From Paulinella micropora (Eukaryota; Cercozoa; Imbricatea; Euglyphida; Paulinellidae): a DNA stretch of 64,000 nt. Position numbers and translations under genes: made by a program. Under the pieces are notes generated by a model, which worked only from the letters and a program-made list of their open reading frames with translations, did no database searches and was not told the DNA's origin. This document shows positions 38,155-47,021 of the stretch, one piece after another. The stretch spans positions 1 to 64,000 of the forward strand of contig WBZZ01001242.1 in assembly GCA_019918135.1 (NCBI GenBank). Reading direction: 5' to 3'. The stretch's first letter is position 1, and each line of letters opens with the position of its first letter.

Positions 38155-40443
38155 TTAGATGGTGTGCGGGCTGCCCAGGCTCTCCCGGGCCAGCTGTGTG
38201 CGTTCACTTGCTACTTGCTCAAAGCATTGCATCGCTTCCAGCTCCAGCAAGGCGCGTTCTGCCTGGGTAGCAGCGCGGGGCGCTTGCGACATCCACAGGT
38301 CCAAGCCAAGTTGCCAGAGCACCTTCCAACGCAAGCCATGCTTCTCGCCGCGCGCGGACAAGCGCAGCCAACGGAGTTTGTCGACCCCTGCCTCGCACAC
38401 GTAGAGCCCCAGGATGCCTTGGGCGTACGCATCGCCGGAGGCTGCCAGGCGCTCGCACTGCGCTCTTGCGCGCTTCGCTTCGTCTGCTGTAAGGTCTGCA
38501 GACCTCAGACAGGAGCTCTCTAGCCAGCCCGCTACCGCGCGGCTGGCGGAGCTGTGCTCTTGCTCCGCCCTAGCCAGGAGGGCCGCCTTATCGCACTTTT
38601 TCCCCGGGCCGGCGGCCCCTCCGCACAGCTCGCAGCTGAGGCCCGCGCAACTCAGCTGTGTTATCTGTAAATCTTGCCATTTGAACATGTCGTCCAAAAC
38701 TTTGTTGTCCTTCACCGCTGTGTGCGGGCGGGTCAAGGGGTCGTACTGGTCTGTGGAGAAAAAGCTGTCGTCATAGTAGCGAAACTCAGCCTCGTCCAGC
38801 GTAGCCGCCAGCGAGAACAGCAACACGATATCCCGACCTTCGAGCGAACACCACGGCCCCTCGTCTGGAGGTACGCCCCCTCCGCCGCGTAGCTTGTGTC
38901 GCCAGGGCGCCACGCACAGCCGCCCAAGCTCGAACAGAGCAACCGCGAGGAAATCGCTAGAGTGGTACGGTCCTGACCCAAAGTGGAGCCAGCTGTCCGC
39001 ATTGTCCCATTCGCCGAGGGGACGCAGCTTGTGCAAGTAACCGGGAAGGCCCGCGTCGGTCGAGCCCTCGCCGGGCTCCTCCTTCTCCTCCGTCGTAGAC
39101 AAAAACAGAGACCAGGACCGCTGCAGGTAGTCTGGCAAGCCCGCGGGGGGCGAGCTCGCGCGGGGCTTCTTCGTCGTAGACAAGAACAGAGACCAGGCCC
39201 GGCGCTTGTCAATCGGCAGCGCCGCCCCTCCCGACAGGCACAAACAACCGAGCCTGTACGCGGCCAGGTGCTGACAAGTGATGGGCCAGGCGCAGACGAC
39301 CGCCCGCTCTAGTGCCGAGACACCCCGCGCGTGGTTCTGAGCCACGCCGCGTCCTAGCAACCAGCACACACCTAGCTCGTACAGGTCGAAATAGTTCGGC
39401 TGAGGCAGCTGTAGCAAGAGCTCTGCGGCCTCGGCTTCCAACGCGCGGACTTGCCGGCGCTCGGCGGGCGAGGCGACATACTTGCAGTGGTAGGCCATGC
39501 GCAGCAGCCTGTGCGCTAGCCCCGACTGCCACTCTGCGCGCAACTTAGTATCGTCGTGCGAAGCCGTAAGCAGCGAAATTGCGCGTCGGAACATAACGAG
39601 TGCCTGCGCGGAGGGGGCCTCATTCTGCCAGTACATTCTGGCTAAGGTGTAAGCAGTCATTGCGTCCGGAACCTTCTGATCTGCTTTTTCGAAGAAGCGC
39701 ACGCGGTCAGACTCGTAGAAATAGTTCTCATCAAGACATTCTAGTTCACTACGCCACCGGTCGCGGGCTAGGGCTACCACGGAACAGGGGGCCGCCTCGC
39801 AACACTCCTGGCCCGTGTGTGCCAGGGCTTGCAACAGCAATCTGAAGCCGCGCTTGGCTTCGTACCACTTTCCGTAGCACCGGCCACTGGCCTCATCCAG
39901 CCAAGCCTCTGCATACCCTGCCTTCAAGGCCGCCAAGCGGAAGCGCTCAGCCTCGGCGTCGTCTTCCACGCGGTGACACAAGGTAAACTGCGCCTTTCTG
40001 TCTCCCTGCGCGGCGGCCCTCCGCAGCCACGCCAAGGCCTCGTCGGTCTGATTGCGCTCCAGCAGCTTCAAGCCTACCTCTCGCTGGCTGCGGGCGTGCC
40101 CCTCCTCCGCACTGCTGCGCACCACGTGCTCACAGGCGCGCGTGTGAGCAGCGAGGTCGCCTAGCCTGATCACTGCCGGGCAGGCAGCCGACAGACAGAC
40201 AGGCAGCCGGAGGTTCAGCACTTCGCGCCTGGTGCGGTGGCAGGGGTCGCCCCGCGCGCTCTCTTGGCGGCAGTGCGGGCATCGTTGTCGGGGCAAGTCA
40301 CATGCCAGCGCTTGCGAGAAGCAGTCTTGGCAGAAACACTGCCCGCAGTCGTGCGCTACCGCCTCACGTACTATGCCGAGGCAAAGAGGACACGACAATT
40401 CGTACGGCACCTCTGTCTGGTCGTGGGCAAACCAGCCTGGCAT
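38155..40443 (-). CDS. RING / TRAF-type zinc finger / Sel1-like protein
   Basis: 762 aa from ATG 40443 to TAA. A RING-like finger covers Cys18, 21, 33, 38, 41, 55 and 58; the position usually held by His (CGHxFC) is Gln35 (CGQCFC), so metal binding may be altered. A TRAF-type finger follows (Cys83, Cys88, His100, Cys104), then Sel1/TPR-like helices from about 107 to the end, with WLRRAAAQGDRKAQF and ERLAASGDAYAQGILG typical. An internal duplication (WSLFLSTT twice, ~430-470) is visible. By family, this is an E3 ubiquitin ligase-like protein whose Sel1 part would choose targets; activity is uncertain. TTTTAAATAAA sits 20-30 nt before the ATG and ATTAAA follows the stop. Confidence 0.75.
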   Translation of the reverse strand: MPGWFAHDQTEVPYELSCPLCLGIVREAVAHDCGQCFCQDCFSQALACDLPRQRCPHCRQESARGDPCHRTRREVLNLRLPVCLSAACPAVIRLGDLAAHTRACEHVVRSSAEEGHARSQREVGLKLLERNQTDEALAWLRRAAAQGDRKAQFTLCHRVEDDAEAERFRLAALKAGYAEAWLDEASGRCYGKWYEAKRGFRLLLQALAHTGQECCEAAPCSVVALARDRWRSELECLDENYFYESDRVRFFEKADQKVPDAMTAYTLARMYWQNEAPSAQALVMFRRAISLLTASHDDTKLRAEWQSGLAHRLLRMAYHCKYVASPAERRQVRALEAEAAELLLQLPQPNYFDLYELGVCWLLGRGVAQNHARGVSALERAVVCAWPITCQHLAAYRLGCLCLSGGAALPIDKRRAWSLFLSTTKKPRASSPPAGLPDYLQRSWSLFLSTTEEKEEPGEGSTDAGLPGYLHKLRPLGEWDNADSWLHFGSGPYHSSDFLAVALFELGRLCVAPWRHKLRGGGGVPPDEGPWCSLEGRDIVLLFSLAATLDEAEFRYYDDSFFSTDQYDPLTRPHTAVKDNKVLDDMFKWQDLQITQLSCAGLSCELCGGAAGPGKKCDKAALLARAEQEHSSASRAVAGWLESSCLRSADLTADEAKRARAQCERLAASGDAYAQGILGLYVCEAGVDKLRWLRLSARGEKHGLRWKVLWQLGLDLWMSQAPRAATQAERALLELEAMQCFEQVASERTQLARESLGSPHTI

Positions 40444-40590
40444 GAAGTGCCCGGCTAGGCGCACGTTTATTTAAAATCCAAACTTGCACCTGACTTCTTT
40501 TTTTATCTGTTCCCTCCTACCTCCTTTTTCTTTTCTCTACTCCCCCTCTAGCCCCTCCCCCTTGAGCCCCCCGGGCTCAGAAGGCTCCGG

Positions 40591-40851
40591 ATGGAAGAAG
40601 AAGAAGCAGGAGGAAGAAAAAAAGAAACGCAGACGAGAGAAATCTGTGGCAGGGCACCACGGAGCAGCAGAAACAACAATACGCGAGCAGAGCCTTGTGC
40701 TCCCTTCGACGCCGAGTTCAGCGGCTGGTGGACAGCCGCCAAGGCTCAGTATATCTCCACGATGGCCGCACGCAAGGCACTCTTGTTTGCGAGGTACGTC
40801 CGAAAGAAGACCCTCCGCGACACAAATTTAGATGACCTGGAGCCCTGGTGA
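40591..40851 (+). CDS. Small charged hypothetical protein
   Basis: 86 aa from ATG 40591 to TGA: acidic start (EEEEAGGRKKE), Arg/Asn-rich middle, then WWTAAKAQYISTMAARKALLFARYVRKK and an acidic end. It runs divergently from the RING gene, about 150 bp away. ATTAAA lies about 85 nt after the stop, inside a short block (40915-40955) that also occurs at 55920-55960. No family recognised. Confidence 0.3.
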   Translation: MEEEEAGGRKKETQTREICGRAPRSSRNNNTRAEPCAPFDAEFSGWWTAAKAQYISTMAARKALLFARYVRKKTLRDTNLDDLEPW

Positions 40852-41047
40852 AGAAGAAAGCCGGCAGGGCTAGTTTGTGGAGAAAATCGAACCGGTGCTG
40901 CGCGGGCTGCTGCTGGGCGTGCCTTGGACAAGATTAAAATTTTGTCAGTGATTTTTTTCTTGTCTGATTTCCCGCGGAAAGAAACGCGCGCCGAATTTTT
41001 TTTGTTGAGGCAGTCCGCGCGCCGCGCCCACACCCCGCTCCTAGTTT

Positions 41048-41090
41048 ACAGTGTCAAGTATAAGACTTTTTCAAGGTTTAATTTAGCGTA
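41048..41090 (-). repeat. Dispersed intergenic motif, copy 4
   Basis: On the minus strand: tacgctaaattaaa, then aaaagtcttatacttgacactg. It starts about 55 nt beyond the stop of the 313-aa gene, in 3'-leader position; its attaaa could be the polyadenylation signal. Confidence 0.65.
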
Positions 41091-41144
41091 TTTTCACAGA
41101 TCTTTTTGTTTTACTTAGCGAGAGACAGTTCCTCGCCCTCGTTT

Positions 41145-42086
41145 CTATTGCAGGAGCTGTAATGTTTTATTCCATTCAGCCTCCTTTAACAGACTAGGCC
41201 TCAAATTGCGTATTTTCTCGAGAGGTTCACGCAGAGCCTCTTTCAGCTTATTTCTGTCACGTTCCGCTTCCTGCTCGGTTTTAAAACCGTCGTAATGATA
41301 AGTCGTCCCCAACCCGCTGCCATACCGCGTCCAGTTAAATTCTAGAAAAACCTTCACGAGCCGCATAATCTCTCGGGCCCCATACTCGTTTGTTTCGTAC
41401 CAGTTCCGCAACGTCTGCACAAGTTTTGTTCCGGCTTCATCAGGGAATTCTTTATCTTTCGACTTTACGACCCGAGCTAGAGTGCCGACAAGGTCATCAA
41501 CCTCTTGCTTGGACAGCTGTTCGATTTTATTCCTTTCGGCCTCGGCCACCTGTTTCTGTTTTTTTTCTTCTTCTGCTTTCTTGGCCTTGGCTTGCTTAGC
41601 AAGGGCTTGCTCACGCTGAGCTTCGAGTTCGGCTTCAAAGCTTTCGTAGCGATCCAGCTGGTTTCTCAACAAAATCAAATCGCGCTCTTGTTGGTCAAGC
41701 CTTTGTTTGGCCTCGGTGATACCGTCGGATTTCGGGTCAGCCTCGAACAGCACACGAGCATGCTTATCTAGGCCCTTGGCAAATTTTTCAAGATCAATTT
41801 GTTGCTTTGTTATGGCCCCTCGAATTTTTGATTCGTTAGCGAAGGTAGCGGGTATGTTCAACGGTTTAGGTGTGATTTCCTGCATACGAAACTGCTGGTT
41901 GTTGTTCGCTACTTCTCTCCCGGTGGTTCGTCCGTGCGTACCTCCGTATGTTGAATCTTGCTTGTACACGTACTTTGTAATTATTGCCTCCCCTTCCGAA
42001 CTTGCGTACCGACGGCTATTGTCCCACTCCAGTATTATCTCTGGCTCCTTTTGTTTTTTTGGCTTTCCGCAAGTCTTGCAGTCCAT
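41145..42086 (-). CDS. Coiled-coil protein with N-terminal CxxC motif
   Basis: 313 aa from ATG 42086 (MDCKTCGKPKKQK...) to TAG; the frame upstream has no ATG. CxxC plus a lysine run opens the protein. The middle third (about 95-210) is a strong coiled coil ending in a long Ala/Lys/Glu/Gln helix (ALAKQAKAKKAEEEKKQKQV). The C-terminal ~100 residues look globular (VFLEFNWTRYGSGLGTTYHYDGF). No catalytic signature. The gene is bracketed by four copies of the dispersed motif, on both sides. Function unknown; a structural protein or nucleic-acid-associated scaffold is possible. Confidence 0.6.
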   Translation of the reverse strand: MDCKTCGKPKKQKEPEIILEWDNSRRYASSEGEAIITKYVYKQDSTYGGTHGRTTGREVANNNQQFRMQEITPKPLNIPATFANESKIRGAITKQQIDLEKFAKGLDKHARVLFEADPKSDGITEAKQRLDQQERDLILLRNQLDRYESFEAELEAQREQALAKQAKAKKAEEEKKQKQVAEAERNKIEQLSKQEVDDLVGTLARVVKSKDKEFPDEAGTKLVQTLRNWYETNEYGAREIMRLVKVFLEFNWTRYGSGLGTTYHYDGFKTEQEAERDRNKLKEALREPLEKIRNLRPSLLKEAEWNKTLQLLQ

Positions 42087-42229
42087 GACACCCTCCGAAG
42101 AAAAGATGACTGTTTTTGTAGTAAATGCCAAGACTCTTCTGCCGGAAAAGAAAACTTTCTTTCGCTCCCCTACCTCTTCCCTTTCCCTCTCTCCCGCTCC
42201 CCTCCTCTGTCCTTCTCCCTCTTCTAGTT

Positions 42230-42272
42230 CTCAATGTCAAGCGTAAGACTTTGTCGAGTTTTAATTCAGGCG
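42230..42272 (-). repeat. Dispersed intergenic motif, copy 5
   Basis: Minus strand: cctgaattaaaactcgac, aaagtcttacgcttgacattgag. It lies upstream of the 313-aa gene on the same strand. Confidence 0.65.
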
Positions 42273-42648
42273 AGAAAGTATTGAAAAAAAGCTTTTTCTT
42301 TAATGAACCAAGCAGGAATTTCAATTGGTCGTGCAACACTAGCTTAAACAAGCGCGCGGTAGTGATTTTTGTTTTTAGGCTTAAATCTTGGGGCCTAACA
42401 TACGGCATCCGCCAGACGCTGCCAGGCCGGATTGAGCTAAGCAGCGCCTCCAAGGTCGAGCCGTGGTAGTCTCGTGCCAGCGCGAGGCCACCCCCTCTTG
42501 AAGCTCAACGCATAAGGAGGCCAGGATTTTCCGGCCTATTCCCCTTTCTAAAACCAATCCGTGCGAACAGGCACGGTCTTTTTTCATCTTCATCAGCCCG
42601 GCGCAGGAGGGGGATGGTGCAAGGGCGCGCTTCGCCGGTGTACCAAAG

Positions 42649-42695
42649 AATTTAATACAAAGATCTCTGACAAAGTTTTAATCTTGGCGCTGAGG
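42649..42695 (+). repeat. Dispersed intergenic motif, copy 6
   Basis: Diverged: gaatttaatacaaagatctctgacaaagttttaatcttggcgctgag. It keeps aatttaa, gacaaagt and ttggcgctga in order. Confidence 0.5.
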
Positions 42696-42734
42696 ACTAC
42701 GAAAGGGAGAGGGAAGGGGCAGGGCGCGCCAAGA

Positions 42735-42790
42735 AAGCGTAATTTACGCTGAATTAAATCTCGACAAAGTCGTACACCTGGCACTGAAAA
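42735..42790 (+). repeat. Dispersed intergenic motif, copy 7
   Basis: gcgtaatttacgctgaattaaatctcgacaaagtcgtacacctggcactgaaaac; the longest copy, also sharing cgccaagaaagcg upstream with copy 1. It includes a small hairpin, gcgtaa/ttacgc. Confidence 0.7.
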
Positions 42791-43042
42791 CTAGAGATTG
42801 AGATGGACGGTGTGAAGGATGGGGAGGAGCGGGGGGGAGAAAGCTTAGTGTAGAGGCGTCCAATGTATTTGTTTTTCTTTGCAGTCCGGAAAAACAAGTA
42901 GAAAAGAGCTGCTCAATGCCTTCCGCACCTTCATGGCAAAAATAAGGGGTTCTACGCAATCCGACACCGTGATATCATCGCTAGTTTTGAAAGCTTCCTT
43001 GGCCTTGGTCGATTGATGGCAAAATTTCAATCCAATCCGTGC

Positions 43043-43480
43043 TAGATTTTACAACCGGCGCTCAGGCCCTGCCCCCCTACAGCACTGACAAAGGGTTTAG
43101 GTGGACAGAAAAACAAAGGGGGGCGAGGATACATTTTAGACCGAGAAATTAAAGCCCTAGATTTTTAGCAAAATTGAGAGTGCGACACAGCGCTGGGGCG
43201 CAGCTCGGGGCCGCCCGAGCCGTGCTAGGCCCACCGAGCCTGTGCTAGGCCCACCGAGCTTGTGCTCTGCCGCCCAAAGCTGCGCTCTCACGCTACTAAG
43301 GACCTAAGGCTCTAAATTGCCCCTCGGAGAGTTTTCGGGGGGAACACGTCCCATTTTTCTCCCTCCCTTTCTCTCCCCCGCCCCCTTCTCTTCCCCCTCC
43401 CAACTGTCCTGTGAAAAAGGGGGAGGAGGCGGGGGGCGAGGGGGGGGAAGAGGGAAAGGGAACGGTCCTAAGGAACTCCC
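43043..43480. repeat. Repeat A, single dispersed unit
   Basis: Matches the first unit of the 31.7-33.5 kb array from gattttacaaccggcgct through gacctaaggctctaaattgcccc to gtgaaaaagggggagg. The inverted ends are retained (agccctagattttt ... ctaaggctct). Shows that the element also exists unamplified. Confidence 0.8.
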
Positions 43481-43512
43481 ATCTCTAACTCCCCCCTCTC
43501 CCCCCCCCCCCT

Positions 43513-44170
43513 CCGCCCGCTGCGAAGGGAAGGACAAGGGAGGGAAGAAGGAGAAGGGGAATCACACGGAAGAATTTTCTGTTTTGGGATTTTGGGATTT
43601 TGGGACGAGACTGCACCTGAGCGCTGTTTGGAGGGGTCGATAGGGGGTCTTGGGTAAATTCGCGTGCCAGGACTCACAGCATAGCCACCCACCTGTCGAA
43701 CCCAAAACAGCGCTCAGGTGCAGTCTCGTCCCAAAATCCCAAAATCCCAAAACAGAAAATTCCTCCGCGTGATTTCCCTTCTCCTTCTTCTCCCCCTCAT
43801 CTCTCTCTTATCCCCCTCCCCCTCCCTTCCCCTTCTCCTTCTCTTCCCTCCCATCTCTAACTCCCCCCTCCCCCCCCCCCTCCGCCCGCTGCGAAGGGAA
43901 GGACAAGGGAGGGAAGAAGGAGAAGGGGAATCACACGGAAGAATTTTCTGTTTTGGGATTTTGGGATTTTGGGACGAGGCTGCACCTGAGCGCTGTTTGG
44001 AGGGGTCGATAGGGGTCTTTTGTAACTTTGCGTGCCAGGACTCACAGCGTAGCCACCCCCCTGTCGAACCCAAACAGCGCTCAGGTGCAGTCTCGTCCCA
44101 AAATCCCAAAACAGAAAATTCCTCCGCGTGATTTCCCTTCTCCTTCTTCTCCCCCTCATCTCTCTCTTAT
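43513..44170. repeat. Repeat B foldback cluster 1 (two units)
   Basis: Each unit is a long inverted repeat. In the first, 43572-43629 and 43705-43762 form a perfect 58-bp stem around a 75-nt loop. The stem contains gggattttgggattttggg and gcacctgagcgctg, and complementary purine/pyrimidine arms extend it further. The second unit spans about 43881-44170. ORFs over this region are artefacts of the repeat. Same family as 48140-49510. Confidence 0.9.
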
Positions 44171-44331
44171 CACCGGCTGTACGAAGGTCGGCGGGGGTGT
44201 GGTCGAAAAACAGCCTAGATCATTGTTTTTTTTACAAACTTCTCTTTTTTGGCAGGCGCAGGCTTCCCTCCCCCCCCCCCCCCCCTTTCCCTCTTAAATT
44301 GTCGCCGACAGCGAAAATTCTCAAAGCTTGC

Positions 44332-44526
44332 ATGTCCCTGTTCAACGCGGTGACTTTCACCTGCCTGCCTCCCAACGCTTGGATCAGCCGTTCCGATTAC
44401 TACGATAACCTGGCCAATTCCGACGTGTACAAAATCCGGGCCCTGCGCTTTGATCCCGACCAGCAGAGGTTCCGGTACACAACCGCTTATTCTGCGCTGG
44501 AGCAAGCACTAGCACGCCCACGCTAG
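44332..44526 (+). CDS. Small hypothetical protein
   Basis: 64 aa from ATG 44332 (MSLFNAVTFTCLPPNAW...) to TAG, with normal amino-acid composition in the middle of repeats. AATAAA lies about 85 nt after the stop, within gaaatataataataaaa. It might be a remnant of a larger protein, because the frame is also open upstream. No family recognised. Confidence 0.35.
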   Translation: MSLFNAVTFTCLPPNAWISRSDYYDNLANSDVYKIRALRFDPDQQRFRYTTAYSALEQALARPR

Positions 44527-44780
44527 ACAGCTGGCTTGTCCCCGCAAGAGACTGCCGCCGGATTGCGTCGCCTGGGGCTCATCTTGCTGACAGTGCCCGA
44601 AATATAATAATAAAAAAAGAAACGTGGATTTATTGGACTAATACACGGTGGTTGCACTTGCTCATTTACACTTCTTTTTGTTGCTAAGTAAAACAGGGAA
44701 GGGGAAAGGGCCAGCCTGCAGCTAGCGCCTAACATGGCGCTGCAAGTACTTTTCCGGCGGGTTGTGCGACTTTGTGGGGC

Positions 44781-45506
44781 TCAAGGCTTTCCATCCTGTT
44801 GTTTGAGAGAATATGTGCCCGCCACCCAGCTCAGCGCGCCGTTGTGGAAGCAGACGTACATCCCCGTTTCTCTGTTCTGTAGACGTTTCACAAGATTGAG
44901 GTTGTCTTCTTCGCTATGGCACAGGACTACCCAGACCAGCTTGACACTAGCATCTGGCGAAATTTCGTACCTGTCCCTGTACAGCTGGCTATTGTAAGTG
45001 CTCCAGCCTGATATTTTTGCTTCGCCGGTGGGCATCTCGTATTGGCCATACTTTTCAGGCCTGGGCCTTTGACACAGACGGGACACCCAGGTGATGCTAG
45101 GGCGGATGGCCGCCGGTATAACCAGGAGAGTGCTACTCACCTCTATTGCACTTCTATTGGCAATCGTGCTGCGCGAGATAGTCGTTTGCATGCCGGGGCC
45201 TCTCCCGTAAAGCGTGCCTCGCAAATGGCACATTCCTCCGTTAGAGGGACGAAAGCACAGGACGGCGTCGCTGCCAACACCTTCGGGGTACGCACTCCGA
45301 TCCTGAGGGGGGACGATCCACTGTCTACTTCCTGAGCTTTCCCAGGACTCGAAGACCGCGCTCTGGCTCGTCCAGCCAAAGCGCTCGAACATTTTTGCGT
45401 CCAGCACGTAGACTTCCGGTAGTCGCTCCTGCAGGGCGCGCAGGCGCGCTACCTCCAGGCGCAGTTCGGCCAGCTCCTGTCCAAAACAGGCAAATCTTCT
45501 TTTCAT
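44781..45506 (-). CDS. Coiled-coil plus beta-rich domain protein
   Basis: 241 aa from ATG 45506 (MKRRFACFGQELAEL...) to TGA. Residues ~5-35 are a short coiled coil (LAELRLEVARLRALQERL). The remaining ~200 residues have a beta-rich, Ser/Tyr-rich composition without membrane segments. The arrangement of a short oligomerising coil before a globular domain recalls trimeric attachment or adaptor proteins, but I do not recognise the fold. AATAAA on the minus strand lies about 150 nt beyond the stop, inside tccaataaatccacg. Confidence 0.5.
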   Translation of the reverse strand: MKRRFACFGQELAELRLEVARLRALQERLPEVYVLDAKMFERFGWTSQSAVFESWESSGSRQWIVPPQDRSAYPEGVGSDAVLCFRPSNGGMCHLRGTLYGRGPGMQTTISRSTIANRSAIEVSSTLLVIPAAIRPSITWVSRLCQRPRPEKYGQYEMPTGEAKISGWSTYNSQLYRDRYEISPDASVKLVWVVLCHSEEDNLNLVKRLQNRETGMYVCFHNGALSWVAGTYSLKQQDGKP

Positions 45507-45705
45507 CGTTTCTTCGCATAAAATGTACCCGCGCCTCGCCCTCACGTGTCTGCGGGCGCAGAGTCACGCGGAGACCAGCCCAGACCAGGACGAAACCCTT
45601 GGCTGGCTCCTTGCAAGGCCGCAGCCGCAGTGCCTCGCCGTTGCCTAGTAGTGAGTCACAACCAGCCGAGCGTTTTTTTCTTTTTGCTGAGCTGCCTGCT
45701 GGACA

Positions 45706-45990
45706 TTAAAAAAAACAGATGTCAAGCAGGAGACCCGAGCTGAGCGAAGCGACCGCGGCGCGCAACTCGTCTTCGTCCACGTCGCCCTCGGCTCGAATGC
45801 TGCCCTGCCAATGAACCTGCGCGCCGGGCTCGGCGCTGGCGGTACGAGCGCCGCCTGCTCGGGTCGTCGCTTCAACCTCTAGACAGCGGCCTGCCTCGCG
45901 CAGGCTTAGCTGCAAAAAGCCGTCTGCGCCGTGCTCTGGCGCAGTCAGCGTCAGCGAGGCGGCACTGACAGTCTTGGCACTCGCTGCCAT
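45706..45990 (-). CDS. Small hypothetical protein
   Basis: 94 aa from ATG 45990 (MAASAKTVSAASLTLTAPEHG...) to TAA. Alternating hydrophobic/polar residues (LTLTAPEHGADGFLQLSLREAGRCLEVEATTRAG) suggest a compact beta-sandwich or barrel, ending in a hydrophobic LSSGLLLDICFF. It is divergent from the MYND gene, with about 250 bp of promoter space between them carrying poly-C and poly-G. No family recognised. Confidence 0.45.
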   Translation of the reverse strand: MAASAKTVSAASLTLTAPEHGADGFLQLSLREAGRCLEVEATTRAGGARTASAEPGAQVHWQGSIRAEGDVDEDELRAAVASLSSGLLLDICFF

Positions 45991-46236
45991 TTTCAAATGT
46001 TCGTACTGTCAGAGGCCACCGAGAGACAATCTCTCTTTTCGCGCCTTTTTTGTACGCCCCCCCCCCCTCACACCCGCCATTTTTGAATGTCAGACTTTTT
46101 CTAAGGCCCGGCCCCCCCCCCCCATCTCTGTGTTTCTTTTCTGGTTTTTGTTGGGAAGTGGAGGGGGGGGGGGAAAGGCAGGTCCGCATTTGTAGAACTG
46201 CAAGTCTTTGTGTACTTTTTCTTTTTGGCCAAAGAA

Positions 46237-46842
46237 ATGGAGGGCAAGACCGAGACAGCAGACGTCGCGTCTACCCAAGTGCCGCCCCGCCCGCCCACGC
46301 CGCCACCCCCGGAGCCGGACCCCGTGCTAAATATCCTGGCGTGCGCGACGTGCCAGCGCCCCGACTCCGAGTCTGAGCCCCTGAAGCCGTGCGCGCGCTG
46401 CATGCTACATTTGTACTGTGACCGCAACTGCCAAAAAAAGCACTGGCGAGCAGAGCACAAGACCAGGTGTTATGCCGTCCGAAACTTCGCCTTGAAGGAT
46501 GCGGTCGACCAGCGACTGACCCAGAACTACCTCACGCTGCGGCGTATCTTCGAGGGACAGTTCACGAACCCGACCATCAAGGCCAGGGCGTTCCTGCACG
46601 AGGCCGTCATCGACATGTTGAAGCTGGACCCGGTGTGCGCGGACCTGCCCCTGGAGGGCCCTAACCCGGCGGCCGACGCGGTGTGGCAGAAGGCGAGCGC
46701 CAAGTTCCGCTAGGCGGGCAGGCTGCTGGCCATGAAGGGCGACGTTGATTACATGCGGGAAGAGGTAATGTGTTGGATGCCCCGGCGCTATCTGCGAGAC
46801 ATAGACCTGCTGTGGCACGGCATCAACGGCTGGCGGGGCTAA
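46237..46842 (+). pseudogene. MYND zinc-finger protein with an in-frame TAG
   Basis: ATG 46237. Residues 36-78 form a clear MYND finger (Cys36, 39, 52, 55, 61, 65, His69/74, Cys78), a protein-interaction module that binds proline-rich peptides. A Pro-rich N-terminus precedes it (PPRPPTPPPPEP). Translation stops at TAG 46711-46713 (158 aa), but the same frame continues with good coding character (AGRLLAMKGDVDYMREEVMCW ...) for 42 codons to TAA 46840-46842. CAG to TAG by one C-to-T change is the simplest cause. The MYND finger itself is complete, so a truncated product could still bind. AATAAA at 46885. Confidence 0.75.
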
Positions 46843-46884
46843 GGTGGTCTCGTTCTTTTTTTTAACAAACACTTGTGTAGTCTA

Positions 46885-46910
46885 AATAAATGCACGTTTC
46901 TTTTTTTATT
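46885..46910. terminator. Convergent polyadenylation signals
   Basis: AATAAA on the plus strand at 46885-46890 (MYND gene) and AATAAA on the minus strand at 46910-46905 (nuclease-like gene). The two convergent genes share a short 3' region. Confidence 0.55.
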
Positions 46911-47021
46911 ATTACATTCTGGGCACTGCCTGTAAAAAGAGATGAGCCCCGGGGGCGACGCAATCCGGGGGTGCGGCCTCCCGCGGGCCCAAACCAAGCT
47001 GTCCGGCCTGCCGGCGGGTGG

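Larger units (their letters stand above)
42087..43042. other. Spacer with three dispersed-motif copies
   Basis: No gene I would defend. A 70-codon minus-strand ORF with ATG at 42593 exists, but has no supporting signals. Pyrimidine tracts and motif copies at 42230, 42649 and 42735 occupy most of it. Sequence from about 43021 (tccaatccgtgc) leads into repeat A. Confidence 0.5.

Noticed and set aside
42381..42593. 70-codon minus-strand ORF with ATG
   Set aside because: Short, no recognised motif, no promoter or 3' signal, and located among dispersed repeats.
13703..46713. Genome-wide reassignment of TAG to an amino acid
   Set aside because: Other genes (kinase 1, Sel1-B, 313-aa coiled coil, propeller) end in TAG with a 3' signal near by and no extended coding after it. 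One broken gene uses TGA and another TAA, so single mutations are simpler.
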